DNA from: VRUE01 sp963716735
Lineage (GTDB): Bacteria > Actinomycetota > Thermoleophilia > Solirubrobacterales > 70-9
Assembly: GCA_963716735.1 (NCBI GenBank)
Contig: OY970321.1
Span: 2,232,001-2,296,000 of the forward strand
Direction of reading: 5' to 3'
DNA length: 64,000 nt
Below are positions 25,899 to 34,552 of this stretch, one piece after another. Numbering within the stretch: the stretch's first letter is position 1; every line of letters starts with the position of its first letter. Both the position numbers and the translations under genes were made by a program. The notes under the pieces were generated by a model. It did not search any database, was not told the DNA's origin, and saw only the letters and a program-made list of their open reading frames with translations.

Positions 25899-27797
25899 TC
25901 AGCAGCCGACCGGGCCCGGATCGACTTTGTCCTTGATCACTTCGCCGCCGCCACCGCCGCAGCTGATCGATTTGTCCTGTTTGCCGTCGATGGCGTCGAT
26001 GAAGTCGTTGCCGCCTTTGCCGATGAAGGTGTCGGCGCCGAGGTGACCGAGGAAGCTGTTCTCGCCGTTGTCGCCGATCAACACGTCGGGACCGTCGGAG
26101 CCCTCGAGGCTCTCGTTGCTGGAGCCGACCTGATCGGGCGAGCCACAGCCGGACGGGCCCCCGGTGCCGCCGAGCGCGACGGTCAGGGCGGCGTCGGACC
26201 GACCGTAGGAGACCGTGTCGTCGCCCGGTCCGCCGTCGTAGTCGTGTCCCTGGCAGACGGCTACCGATGAGACGAGGAGGTCGTCGCCGGGGCCGCCGGA
26301 GAGCTGGTCGGCGCCTGGATCCGCATAGAGCACGTCGCTGCCCGCGTTGCCGGTCAGAGTGTCGTTGCCGTCGTTCGGGCCGTTGTAGTTCTCGCCCGCC
26401 TCGAGCACGTCGTCACCCGGGCCGCCGCTGAGGGAATCCGAGCCGGCGTTGCCGTTGGCGCGGACGTGGACGCTGGCGGGAACGCTGTCGGCGACCGCGA
26501 TGCCATCGTTGCCGTCTCCGCCGGTGATCACCAGCAACCCGGTGGCGACCGGGACCGCGCAGTTGACGGCGCTGCTGCTCGCCGCCGCGCACCCATCGCC
26601 GGCGAAGATGCCGGAGTCGTCGGAGACGGTCCAGCCGCCACCGCCGAAGGAGACCTGGATGTTGTTGGCGGCACCGGTTCCCTGCACGATCAGGCTTGAG
26701 CCGTCGAGGCCCTGGTTGAGGATTACGAAGGTGTCGTCGGGAGGCGGATTTGGTTCGACTCCGCAGGAGTGCTCGGCGGCGAAGCCGTCGCATTCGTCGT
26801 TGCCGGCACCGCCGAACGCTTCATCGGGGCCACCGTCACCATCGAGGTCGTCGTCGCCGACGCCGCCGTCGAGCCGGTTGATGTCGCCGTCGCCGACGAT
26901 GTCATCTCCCTGCGGTGAGCCGACCACGTCCTCGAAGCCGCTCAGCGCGTCGTGGCCGTCGCCTTTTGACTTGCCCGTTCCAAGGTCGACGATTACCCCG
27001 CTTCGCGTCGCGCTCGCGTAGGAGATGATGTCCTGCGTTCCTTCGCCGCCTTCAAGTTGGTCTTCGCCGCTGTCGCCACGGACGACGTCGCCGTCTCCGC
27101 TGCCCCCGTCGGCCGTGTCGCTGCCCGCGCCGCCGAGCACGATGTCGGCACCTCCGCTGCCTTCGAGGTCGGGATCGTCACCGGGGCCACCTTCGAGCTG
27201 ATCGTCGCCGCTGCCGCCATCGAGCTGATCGTTGCCCTTTTCTCCGTAGAGCGAGTCGTTTCCACCGTCGCCGATCTCCTCGTCGCTCCCTTTGCCACCG
27301 ATCAGCACGTCTTCCTCGCTGCCGCCGACCATGTGGTCTGGGCCTTTTGCCCCGCGGATTTCGTCGCTCCCGGCGCCGCCGATGAGGCTGTCACTGCCAT
27401 CGGCGCCGACGAGGCCGTCGTTGCCGTCGTCGCCCTCGACGTGGTCGGAACCGCTGTCGCCGGCAAGACGGTCGTCGCCACCGTCGCCGTAGAGCGCGTC
27501 GAAGCCACGCCCGCCGTGAATGGTGTCGTCGCCGGGACCGCCGCAGATCGTGTCGTTGCCGTTGGGCCCGCCGGAGATCTTGTCGTCACCGCCGCCGCCG
27601 TAGATCACGTCGCTGGCCCTCTTGCCGACGATCGTGTCGTCGCCGGGCGTGCCGACGATCGTCGCGTGCTTGCCGTGGCAGCTCGCGGCGGAGGCCTGGC
27701 CCGCCAGGGGGATCAGCAGGAACGAGGCAACGCAGGCGACAATGGCGCCGGTAGATCTGAACATTCGGGTGGAGGCGAGGGGCATCGTCCTATGCAT
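25899..27797 (-). CDS. Secreted GGxGxD-repeat (RTX-like) calcium-binding protein, paralogue 2
   Basis: 632 residues with the same plan as the downstream paralogue: a signal peptide (GAIVACVASFLLIPLAGQASA), a dense block of GGxGxD repeats to residue ~330, a middle beta-rich segment (FVILNQGLDGSSLIVQGTG) and a second repeat block. The C-terminus GKQDKSISCGGGGGEVIKDK differs from its neighbour. No catalytic domain is seen. The 74 bp between the two genes holds no clear terminator, so they may be cotranscribed. The start could be Met1 (27797) or Met5. Confidence 0.85.
   Translation of the reverse strand: MHRTMPLASTRMFRSTGAIVACVASFLLIPLAGQASAASCHGKHATIVGTPGDDTIVGKRASDVIYGGGGDDKISGGPNGNDTICGGPGDDTIHGGRGFDALYGDGGDDRLAGDSGSDHVEGDDGNDGLVGADGSDSLIGGAGSDEIRGAKGPDHMVGGSEEDVLIGGKGSDEEIGDGGNDSLYGEKGNDQLDGGSGDDQLEGGPGDDPDLEGSGGADIVLGGAGSDTADGGSGDGDVVRGDSGEDQLEGGEGTQDIISYASATRSGVIVDLGTGKSKGDGHDALSGFEDVVGSPQGDDIVGDGDINRLDGGVGDDDLDGDGGPDEAFGGAGNDECDGFAAEHSCGVEPNPPPDDTFVILNQGLDGSSLIVQGTGAANNIQVSFGGGGWTVSDDSGIFAGDGCAAASSSAVNCAVPVATGLLVITGGDGNDGIAVADSVPASVHVRANGNAGSDSLSGGPGDDVLEAGENYNGPNDGNDTLTGNAGSDVLYADPGADQLSGGPGDDLLVSSVAVCQGHDYDGGPGDDTVSYGRSDAALTVALGGTGGPSGCGSPDQVGSSNESLEGSDGPDVLIGDNGENSFLGHLGADTFIGKGGNDFIDAIDGKQDKSISCGGGGGEVIKDKVDPGPVGC
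27511..27675. repeat. 165-bp near-identical segment shared by the two GGxGxD genes, copy 2
   Basis: Partner of 25538-25702. The two differences change His to Pro and Asn to Asp in the repeats, while synonymous positions are identical. Confidence 0.85.
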
Positions 27798-27881
27798 CGA
27801 CCCGTTTTCGGCTTCCCTACACCCGAGTCCATACGAACGTCCAGGTGTGGGCCTCGCTCCGTCAGATACGCTCGCAGCCCT

Positions 27882-28286
27882 ATGCGCGGCGGGATCTACG
27901 TGCTCAACTTCTACTCAACGGTTTTCGTCGACCAGCTGAAGCGCGGTCGCAAGACCGCGACGATCCGGCTCGGTGACAAGACGAGCAAGTACGAGCGCGG
28001 CCAGGTGGTCTGGATAACCGTTGGCTTCCGTCACAGTCCACGCGAGAAAATCTTCGCGGCGTGCATCGACGACGTCGAGGTGAAGAAGGTCGGTGACCTC
28101 TCACCGCGTGACATCGAGCACGACAACCCCGAGTTCCGCCGGCTCGAGGACGAGATCAAGTTCCTCGAACAGATCTACGGCCGCACCGTCGGCCCGGACG
28201 ACATCGTCACCGTGATTCGCTTCTCGCAGATAGTCGAGCCGCCGGGAGCGCACTTCGGTAACGGGGAGACGCCGCACCACAATTAG
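27882..28286 (+). CDS. ASCH-domain protein
   Basis: 134 residues from ATG 27882. The sequence GGIYVLNFYSTVFVDQLKRG, KTATIRLGDKTSKYERGQVV and ITVGFRHSPREKIFAACIDD fits the ASCH (PUA-like) fold, with the conserved GRKTATIR segment. ASCH proteins bind RNA or modified nucleosides; some cleave N4-acetylcytidine. The exact role here is unknown. TACGCT lies 9 bp before the start codon, consistent with a leaderless transcript divergent from the GGxGxD genes. A short perfect palindrome overlaps its stop codon. Confidence 0.7.
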   Translation: MRGGIYVLNFYSTVFVDQLKRGRKTATIRLGDKTSKYERGQVVWITVGFRHSPREKIFAACIDDVEVKKVGDLSPRDIEHDNPEFRRLEDEIKFLEQIYGRTVGPDDIVTVIRFSQIVEPPGAHFGNGETPHHN

Positions 28287-28304
28287 ATGGCGGACCGCCA
28301 TCTA
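28284..28304. terminator. Short perfect palindrome at the ASCH gene stop
   Basis: TAGATGGCGG and CCGCCATCTA flank a single A, with the left arm starting at the TAG stop codon. It could act as a transcript end or a protein-binding site. There is no T-run, and the next gene starts 12 bp further on the same strand. Confidence 0.45.
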
Positions 28305-28315
28305 GCGGCTGTCCG

Positions 28316-28789
28316 ATGGCCGACTACGCCTTTCTGACCACCTGGCTGCTCGACTCGCCACGCGAGCCGGTCTGGGAGGCGATCTACGACCAGGAGCGCT
28401 GGCCCGAGTGGTGGCGCGGGGTCGAGGAGGTCGAAGAACGCAATGGTGGAGACGGTGGCGGTATCGGCGCCGTCTCGCGCATGGTCTGGAAGAGCCTTCT
28501 GCCCTACCGGGTCGAGTTCGAGGTGACGACGACGCACATCGAGCGGCCGTACCTGTTGCAGGCCGACGCGGTCGGCGAGCTGGCCGGCATCGGCCGCTGG
28601 CGCCTCTACGAGCAGGACGGCGCCACCGCCGTCCTCTACGAGTGGAACGTCTCGACGACCAAGCCGTGGATGAACCTGCTCGCCCCGATCGCCCGCCCGG
28701 CCTTCGAGTGGAACCACGACTGGGTGATGTCCCACGGCGCCACCGGCATCGCCCGGCTGCTCGGCTGCAAGCTGCTTGCCAGCGGCTAG
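28316..28789 (+). CDS. SRPBCC (START-like) family protein
   Basis: 157 residues. The N-terminus WLLDSPREPVWEAIYDQERW followed by PEWWRGVEEVEE is the usual opening of polyketide-cyclase-like SRPBCC proteins. GIGRWRLYEQDGATAVLYEW is the central sheet and a long C-terminal helix follows. These folds hold hydrophobic ligands in a deep cavity; the ligand is unknown. It is 29 bp downstream of the ASCH gene and upstream of the groESL promoter, with no obvious link to either. Confidence 0.75.
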   Translation: MADYAFLTTWLLDSPREPVWEAIYDQERWPEWWRGVEEVEERNGGDGGGIGAVSRMVWKSLLPYRVEFEVTTTHIERPYLLQADAVGELAGIGRWRLYEQDGATAVLYEWNVSTTKPWMNLLAPIARPAFEWNHDWVMSHGATGIARLLGCKLLASG

Positions 28790-28844
28790 CGAGCTTGCCC
28801 CGCGACGCTCGCGCCCCGCGCGGTCTCGCTATCTTTACAGCGGC

Positions 28845-28869
28845 TGGCACTCACCTGTGTAGAGTGCCA
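28845..28869. promoter_or_regulatory. CIRCE operator of groESL
   Basis: TGGCACTC, nine bases, GAGTGCCA: a perfect 8-bp inverted repeat matching the CIRCE consensus core (GCACTC-N9-GAGTGC). HrcA binds CIRCE and represses chaperonin genes until heat shock. A TATCTT at 28830-28835 may be the -10 box. It lies 83 bp before groES. Confidence 0.92.
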
Positions 28870-28951
28870 ACGTCCGGAGACCGCAGAAACGGCTCTGAGG
28901 CGCGAATTCCACGACTTTGACCAGTAAATCACCCATAACGGAGGTTCACGG

Positions 28952-29239
28952 ATGAAGCTGAAGCCCCTCGGGGACCGGCTGATCGTCAAGCCGATCGAGG
29001 AGGAGGAGACGACCGCTAGCGGCATCGTCCTCCCCGATACGGCCAAAGAGAAGCCGCAGAAGGGCAAGGTCATCGCCGTCGGCGATGGCGCAATTCAGGA
29101 GGATGGCTCTCGCCGCCCGCTCGACCTGAGCGATGGCGACGAAGTCCTCTACTCCAAATACGGCGGCACCGAGGTCACCGTCGAGGGCGACGACCTGCTC
29201 GTGCTGCGCGAGTCGGACGTCCTCGCCAAGCTCGGCTAG
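28952..29239 (+). CDS. groES: Co-chaperonin GroES
   Basis: 95 residues, the normal length. MKLKPLGDRLIVKPIEEEET, SGIVLPDTAKEKPQKG and the C-terminal EVLYSKYGGTEVTVEGDDLL are standard GroES blocks, including the mobile loop that docks on GroEL. A strong Shine-Dalgarno (GGAGG) lies about 8 bp before ATG. It is the first gene of the CIRCE-controlled operon; groEL follows after 45 bp. Confidence 0.98.
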   Translation: MKLKPLGDRLIVKPIEEEETTASGIVLPDTAKEKPQKGKVIAVGDGAIQEDGSRRPLDLSDGDEVLYSKYGGTEVTVEGDDLLVLRESDVLAKLG

Positions 29240-29284
29240 ACCCCGCCAACAGGACTTAGAGACACCAAGGAGGAAGGAAAACCA

Positions 29285-30925
29285 ATGGCTCACAAGGAGC
29301 TGAAGTACAAGGAGGAGGCACGCGGGGCCCTGCAGGCCGGCGTCGATGCAGTCGCCGACGCCGTCAAGGTCACCCTCGGCCCGAAAGGCCGCTACGTCGT
29401 GCTCGACAAAAAGTTCGGCGCGCCGACGATCACCAATGACGGCGTCACCATCGCCCGCGAGGTCGAGGTCGAGGACGTCTTCGAGAACCAGGGTGCCCAG
29501 CTGGTCCGCGAGGTCGCCACGGCGACCAACGACGTTGCCGGTGACGGCACCACGACGGCGACCCTGCTGGCCCAGACGATCGTTCGTCACGGCCTCAAGA
29601 ACGTCGCTGCCGGCGCCAACCCGCTGGCCCTGCGCCGTGGGATCGAGAAGGCCGTCGACGACGTGGTCGACAACCTGCGCGACAAGCAGTCCAAGGAGGT
29701 CGCCGGCAAGGAGCAGATCGCCCGCGTCGCCGCCATCTCCGCCGCCGACGATGAGATCGGCAACGTGATCGCCGACGCGATCGAGAAGGTCGGCAAAGAC
29801 GGCGTCGTCAACGTCGAGGAGGGCCAGACCTTCGGCATGGAGCTGGAGTTCACCGAGGGGATGCAGTTCGACAAGGGCTACATCTCCCCGTACATGGTCA
29901 CCGACCAGGACCGCATGGAGGCGGTGCTGGAGGATCCGTACATTCTCATCGCCAACCAGAAAATCGGCTCCGTGCGGGACATCCTGCCGGTGCTCGAGCA
30001 GGTGATGCAGGGTGGCAAGCCGTTGCTGATCGTCGCCGAGGACGTCGAGGGCGAGTGCCTCGCGACCCTGGTCGTCAACAAGCTGCGCGGCACCTTCACC
30101 GGCGTCTCGGTCAAGGCTCCGGGCTTCGGCGACCGCCGCAAGCGGATGCTCGAGGACATCGGCATCCTCACCGGCGGCGAAGTGATTACCGAGGAGATGG
30201 GCCTCAAACTGGAGAACACCCAGCTCGCTCAGCTCGGCAAGGCGCGTCGCGTCGTCGTCTCCAAGGACACGACGACGATTATCGACGGCGCCGGTGACGC
30301 CGAGGACATCAAAGGCCGGATCAACCAGATCAAGCAGGAGATCGAGAACACCGACTCCGACTTTGATCGCGAGAAGCTCCAGGAGCGTCTCGCCAAGCTG
30401 GCCGGTGGTGTCGCGGTCGTCAAGGTCGGCGCCGCCACCGAGACCGAGATGAAGGAGAAAAAGCACCGCGTCGAGGACGCCCTGCAGGCGACCCGGGCGG
30501 CGCTCGAGGAGGGAGTCGTGCCGGGCGGTGGCGTCGCGCTGCTGAACGCGCAGAGCGAGCTCGATCCCGACAAGCTCGACGATCCCGATGAGGTGACCGG
30601 TGCCCGCATCGTGCACCGCTCGCTCGAGGAGCCGGTCCGCCAGATCGCCGAGAACTCCGGCCTGGAGGGCTCGGTCGTCGTCAATAAGGTCCGCGACCTG
30701 AAGCCGGGCGAAGGCCTCAACGCGGCCAACGGCGAGTACGGCGACCTGATCAAGGCCGGCGTGATCGACCCGACGATGGTGACCCGGTCGGCGTTGCAGA
30801 ACGCCGCCTCGATCGCCAAGAACATCCTCGTCACCGAGGCGATCATCGCCGAACCGCCCGAGAAGGACGGCGCCGGTGGCGGTATGCCCGGCGGTGGCAT
30901 GCCGGACATGGGCGGCATGATGTAG
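29285..30925 (+). CDS. groEL: Chaperonin GroEL
   Basis: 546 residues, full length. VKVTLGPKGRYVVLDK, DGTTTATLLAQ (ATP and catalytic Asp), ISAADDEIGNVIADA, VVPGGGVALL and a C-terminal GGMPGGGMPDMGGMM tail identify class I chaperonin. It forms a 14-mer that folds proteins with GroES and ATP. A strong AAGGAGG site precedes ATG. Coregulated with groES through CIRCE; a rho-independent terminator follows. Confidence 0.98.
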   Translation: MAHKELKYKEEARGALQAGVDAVADAVKVTLGPKGRYVVLDKKFGAPTITNDGVTIAREVEVEDVFENQGAQLVREVATATNDVAGDGTTTATLLAQTIVRHGLKNVAAGANPLALRRGIEKAVDDVVDNLRDKQSKEVAGKEQIARVAAISAADDEIGNVIADAIEKVGKDGVVNVEEGQTFGMELEFTEGMQFDKGYISPYMVTDQDRMEAVLEDPYILIANQKIGSVRDILPVLEQVMQGGKPLLIVAEDVEGECLATLVVNKLRGTFTGVSVKAPGFGDRRKRMLEDIGILTGGEVITEEMGLKLENTQLAQLGKARRVVVSKDTTTIIDGAGDAEDIKGRINQIKQEIENTDSDFDREKLQERLAKLAGGVAVVKVGAATETEMKEKKHRVEDALQATRAALEEGVVPGGGVALLNAQSELDPDKLDDPDEVTGARIVHRSLEEPVRQIAENSGLEGSVVVNKVRDLKPGEGLNAANGEYGDLIKAGVIDPTMVTRSALQNAASIAKNILVTEAIIAEPPEKDGAGGGMPGGGMPDMGGMM

Positions 30926-30974
30926 CCACGCCCGCCCAGGCGTATCCTCGCCCCAACAGGCGAGTGGCTTTTAC

Positions 30975-31007
30975 GAGGGGCCCGGGAAACCGGGCCCCTC
31001 TTCTTCT
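30975..31007 (+). terminator. Rho-independent terminator of groESL
   Basis: Perfect 11-bp GC-rich stem (30975-30985 with 30990-31000) closed by a GAAA tetraloop and followed by TTCTTCT. This is the only classical intrinsic terminator I found; other gene ends in the window use long stems without a T-run. It abuts the stop of the convergent gene. Confidence 0.92.
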
Positions 31008-32142
31008 ACTGGGCGGGCGGGACCGGTGCCGGCTCCGGCTTCGGCGGTTTCTTCTTTTCCTTCGGTGGGAGCGGAGGTAGGAGCCCCGCGTTGTATTCCG
31101 CTTCGGTGAGGAAGGTCGCGCGGCGGACCTTGAGCCTCAGCGTGTTCGCCGTACGTGGGTAGAGCTTCAGGTCATAGGGGTTGTAGCCAGGCCCGAAGCC
31201 CTGGTAGTAGACGAACATCCGCACCCGCGGGCGTTTCGTCAGCCAGGAGACGAGCTGTTTGGCGAAGCGCGGTTCGTCTTCGTCGTAGACCGCCCACTCG
31301 GCGATCGCGATCGGCTTGCCCCGCCACTGCTTGCCTTCGTAGAAGCGGTTGAGGTCTTTCCAGACGGGATACTGGGAGTAGAAGTCGGTCCCGGCCCAGT
31401 CGACCCAGCGGGCGCCCGGCCAGTAGTTGCCGGGGAAGTTCCCTTTCACCCTGGGGGAGCCCCCCGGCAGCGGGCTCCAGATGATGCTCACCGGAGCTCC
31501 CGGAAGTTCGGTCGGCGGCGGTCCTTTGGTGCGGTTCACCGGCGGCAGGCCGATTTCCGCCAGGGTCGCGTTGATCCCTTCCAGGCTGTTGCCGCCGCGC
31601 ACGATCAGGGCGATGCGGCGGAAGGCCTGCTTGTACCAGCCGGTCGTGTGTTCGCCGCCTTTCTGACTGCCGTCGCAGTTGACCGCCGACCAGGCGTTGA
31701 GGCAGCGGTTGGGCTCACCGAGCGGGCGGATGTAGGCGGGCAGCCCGCGTTTGAAGAAGAAGTCGTTGAGCTGGAGCAGGTAGTCGTCGCCGGCTCCGAG
31801 CGCGATCTGCGCGGGCGTGATCAGCTCGGTCAGCTTCTGGTCGTCGATGGTTGAGATGTGCAGGATCGGCCGGGTGCCGGTTTCCCGCCATCTTTCGTAG
31901 GACTTGTTGAGGCTGTTGCCCCATGGATGGAAGGTCTCGAGCAGCGCCGGATGCTTGCCGCCGAGAAATTCGGTGAATTCGTTGAACTCCTGTGTCGTGC
32001 CGCGGTCGCTGACGCCGAAGAAGACGTTTGGCTTGGGCGGGACGAGGGAGAGGGCGGCTGCTGGGGCGGCCCAGACGGCAGTGGCCGTGGCGCCCAGAAC
32101 CGCAACCGCGCTCACTGCAGCCCTAAGCCTCCGCCAGTACAT
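31006..32142 (-). CDS. Secreted GH26-like glycoside hydrolase
   Basis: 378 residues. A signal peptide (VSAVAVLGATATAVWAAPAAA) precedes a TIM-barrel-like region. YIRPLGEPNRC carries the probable acid/base Glu and IAIAEWAVYDED the probable nucleophile, an arrangement seen in GH26 and related clan GH-A families. GNYWPGARWVDWAGTDFYSQ lies between. The C-terminus is a Pro/Lys-rich tail (PPKEKKKPPKPEPAPVP), perhaps for wall attachment. The substrate is unknown. The start overlaps the upstream SDR gene by 20 bp, so the two are probably translated from one mRNA. Confidence 0.65.
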   Translation of the reverse strand: MYWRRLRAAVSAVAVLGATATAVWAAPAAALSLVPPKPNVFFGVSDRGTTQEFNEFTEFLGGKHPALLETFHPWGNSLNKSYERWRETGTRPILHISTIDDQKLTELITPAQIALGAGDDYLLQLNDFFFKRGLPAYIRPLGEPNRCLNAWSAVNCDGSQKGGEHTTGWYKQAFRRIALIVRGGNSLEGINATLAEIGLPPVNRTKGPPPTELPGAPVSIIWSPLPGGSPRVKGNFPGNYWPGARWVDWAGTDFYSQYPVWKDLNRFYEGKQWRGKPIAIAEWAVYDEDEPRFAKQLVSWLTKRPRVRMFVYYQGFGPGYNPYDLKLYPRTANTLRLKVRRATFLTEAEYNAGLLPPLPPKEKKKPPKPEPAPVPPAQ

Positions 32143-33004
32143 CGCCCATCCTTCTCGGCTCTATTCCCAGTTCCTCCGCGTCTGCGGTGCCGCGCTCGGT
32201 GGTCATCGATACCTCCATCAGCTCTGCCTCCTCCCAGGTTGCGAACACGGCCTCGCCGAAGACGTTGCGGAGTCCGATCAAACCGGCGCGGATGGCGGGC
32301 AGGGGAACGTGGACGAGCGCCCGCGGCCGGCCCGCGACGCGGCTGACCAGATCCGACATCTCGTCGTAGCTGAGCGTCTCGGGGCCGGCCAGCTCGTAGC
32401 GGTCGCGGCCGTCCCGATCGAGTGCGGCCACCACGCAGCGAGCGGCATCGTCCGCCCAGATCGGCTGGAAGCGAGCCCGGCCGTCGCCTGAGACGGGCAG
32501 GACAGGCAGGAAGGAGAAGCGGCGCAGCAGCGTCACCCAGGGGTCGCTGCGGTCGTAGACGATCGAGGGGGCGAAGACGGTCGTCTCCAGCGGCGAGGAA
32601 GCGATCGCCTGCTCCGCCAGCCACTTGGCGCGGAAGAAGCGGGTGCGCTGGGCCGCCGCGGCGTCGAGCGCGCTGAAGAAGTCGAAGCGCCGTACGCCGC
32701 TGCGCTCGGCTGCTCGCAGCAGCCGCACGCTCGCCAGCCCGTTCAGCTCCTCGATCCGGTGCGGCGGCTGGTCGCGGATCGTCGCCGCCAGGTGGATCAC
32801 CGTGTCGACCCCGCGCAGCGCCTGGCGCAGGAGGTAGGGATCGGACATCTCGCCGAGGTCGCCGAGCGCGATCTGCACGTCGACCCGGTGCCCTCCGAGC
32901 CGCCGCGGCTCGCGCACGAGGCAGCGCACGTCCTCGCCCCGCTCCAGCAACAGCGGCAGGAGCCGTGAACCGATGCTTCCAGTGGCCCCCGTCAGCAACA
33001 GCAT
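32123..33004 (-). CDS. NAD(P)-binding SDR, atypical epimerase / NDUFA9-like
   Basis: 293 residues from ATG 33004. MLLLTGATGSIGSRLLPLLL is the Rossmann TGATGxxG loop at the very N-terminus. VDTVIHLAATIRDQ and FDFFSALDAAAAQRTRFFRA follow, with no canonical YxxxK, which places it in the atypical extended SDR group (NmrA/NDUFA9-like). It may be an NADPH sensor or an oxidoreductase; the substrate is unknown. It is divergent from the ferredoxin gene and just upstream of, overlapping, the GH26-like gene. Confidence 0.75.
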   Translation of the reverse strand: MLLLTGATGSIGSRLLPLLLERGEDVRCLVREPRRLGGHRVDVQIALGDLGEMSDPYLLRQALRGVDTVIHLAATIRDQPPHRIEELNGLASVRLLRAAERSGVRRFDFFSALDAAAAQRTRFFRAKWLAEQAIASSPLETTVFAPSIVYDRSDPWVTLLRRFSFLPVLPVSGDGRARFQPIWADDAARCVVAALDRDGRDRYELAGPETLSYDEMSDLVSRVAGRPRALVHVPLPAIRAGLIGLRNVFGEAVFATWEEAELMEVSMTTERGTADAEELGIEPRRMGDVLAEA

Positions 33005-33094
33005 CGGGACATCATCCCTAAAATGTCTGTTCGCGCCTGGCAGGCCCCGAATACCCGCCCGGCACCGCAAAGTCGAACCAGGAGAAAGCATCGA

Positions 33095-33367
33095 ATGACC
33101 TACGTCATCGCCGAGCCGTGCATAGGCCAGAAGGACAACTCGTGCGTCGAGGTATGTCCGGTGGACTGCATCCACCCAACCCCGGACGAGCCCGACTACG
33201 ACTCGGTAGAGATGCTCTACATCGACCCCGACGAGTGCATCGACTGCGATGCCTGCGTCGAGGCCTGCCCGGTCGACGCCTGCTTCGCCGAGGACCAGCT
33301 CCCGGCCGAGTGGGCCAAATACGCCGAGATCAACGCCGAGTACTACAAGAGCAAGAGCGCCGCGTAG
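33095..33367 (+). CDS. fdxA: FdxA-type two-cluster ferredoxin
   Basis: 90 residues from ATG 33095 with an AGGAG site upstream. The start MTYVIAEPC and the Cys set 9, 17, 21, 25, 48, 51, 54, 58 fit the actinobacterial 7Fe/8Fe ferredoxins (one 3Fe-4S or 4Fe-4S cluster and one 4Fe-4S cluster). It is a soluble, acidic electron carrier. An acyl-CoA dehydrogenase gene begins 24 bp later, so electron transfer in fatty-acid oxidation is a possible link; P450 reduction is another. Confidence 0.9.
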   Translation: MTYVIAEPCIGQKDNSCVEVCPVDCIHPTPDEPDYDSVEMLYIDPDECIDCDACVEACPVDACFAEDQLPAEWAKYAEINAEYYKSKSAA

Positions 33368-33391
33368 CGCGGCTGCTCTTCGACACCCGCG

Positions 33392-34552
33392 GTGACTACC
33401 GCCACTGATTCCGGGGTCTACGAGATCCCGCAGGAGTCGCGCGACCTGCGCGACATGGTGCGCCAGTTGGCGCAGGAGAAGATCGCGCCGCGCGCCGGTG
33501 AGATCGATCGCGAGGGCAAGTACCCGTGGGACGTGAGGCAGCGGCTCGCCGAACACGACATCCTCGGCCTGCCCTTCGAGGAGAAGTACGGGGGTACCGG
33601 CACCGGCACGCTGGTCCTGCAGATGGCGGTCGAGGAGATCGCCAAGGCCTGCGCCTCCTCCGCGCTGATCCTGATGATCCAGGAGCTGGGCACGCTGCCG
33701 ATCCAGCTCTTCGGCTCCGATGAGCTGAAACAGCGCTTCCTGCCAAAGTGCGCCAGCGGCGAGTGGTCGCCCGCCTTTGCGCTGTCGGAGCCGGAGGCCG
33801 GCAGCGACCCGGCCTCGATGCGGACCACCGCCGTCCGCGATGGCGACGAGTGGGTGATCAACGGCCAGAAGAACTGGATAACCAACGCCTCGATCGCCGA
33901 CTTCTACATCGTCTTCGCCGTCACCGACCGCGAGAACAGGCGGATGAGCGCCTTCGTGGTCGAGAAAGAGCGCGAGGGCTTCGACCCGGGCCAGCTCGAG
34001 CACAAGCTCGGGATCAAGGGCTCGCCGACCGGCTCACCCTCGTTCACCGACGTCCGCGTCCCCAACGAGAACATGGTCGGGGCCGAGGGCAAGGGGCTGA
34101 GCGTCGCGCTCGGCACCCTCGAGCGCACCCGCCTCGGTGCCGCCGCGCAGGCGGTGGGGATCGCCCAGGGGGCCACCGACTACGCCAACCAGTACTCCAA
34201 GGAACGCATCGCCTTCGGCAAGCCGATCAACAACCTGCAGGGGATCCAGTTCAAGCTCGCCGACATGGAGACCGGGACCGCCGCCGCGCGCGAGCTCCTC
34301 TACAAAGCCTGCTCGATGGCCGACAAGCCCGAGCGCCCTGCCGACCTCGGCAAGTGGACCTCGATGGCCAAGCTCTTCGCCTCCGACAACGCGATGAAGG
34401 TCACGGTCGAGGCGATCCAGGTGCTCGGCGGCTACGGCTACGTCAACGAGTACCCGGTCGAGCGCATGCTGCGCGACGCCAAGATCACCCAGATCTACGA
34501 GGGCACCAACGAGATCCAGCGGGTCGTGATCGCCCGCGCGATGGGCGCTTAG
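33392..34552 (+). CDS. Acyl-CoA dehydrogenase
   Basis: 386 residues from GTG 33392. FALSEPEAGSDPASM (FAD/substrate loop), WITNASIADFYIVFA, RIAFGKPINNLQGIQFKLAD, VLGGYGYVNEYPVERMLRDA and KITQIYEGTNEIQR with the catalytic-region Glu identify the medium/short-chain ACAD family. It oxidises acyl-CoA to trans-2-enoyl-CoA using FAD; chain length cannot be read. It probably shares a transcript with the ferredoxin upstream. Its stop codon is part of a long palindrome shared with the convergent mrp gene. Confidence 0.93.
   Translation: MTTATDSGVYEIPQESRDLRDMVRQLAQEKIAPRAGEIDREGKYPWDVRQRLAEHDILGLPFEEKYGGTGTGTLVLQMAVEEIAKACASSALILMIQELGTLPIQLFGSDELKQRFLPKCASGEWSPAFALSEPEAGSDPASMRTTAVRDGDEWVINGQKNWITNASIADFYIVFAVTDRENRRMSAFVVEKEREGFDPGQLEHKLGIKGSPTGSPSFTDVRVPNENMVGAEGKGLSVALGTLERTRLGAAAQAVGIAQGATDYANQYSKERIAFGKPINNLQGIQFKLADMETGTAAARELLYKACSMADKPERPADLGKWTSMAKLFASDNAMKVTVEAIQVLGGYGYVNEYPVERMLRDAKITQIYEGTNEIQRVVIARAMGA

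Noticed and set aside
24061..27880. Long plus-strand frames with VAG/VVA-type repeats over the GGxGxD genes
   Set aside because: They are the complement of periodic GGxGxD codons; the minus-strand readings have signal peptides and conserved repeats.
28946..30616. Long open frame (556 codons) antisense to groEL
   Set aside because: Produced by GC-rich codon structure opposite a highly conserved chaperonin; no ribosome site, no recognisable domain.
32123..34003. Minus-strand frame of 626 codons covering the SDR, ferredoxin and acyl-CoA dehydrogenase
   Set aside because: Only the part from 33004 downward is the SDR; the upstream part is antisense to two clear genes.
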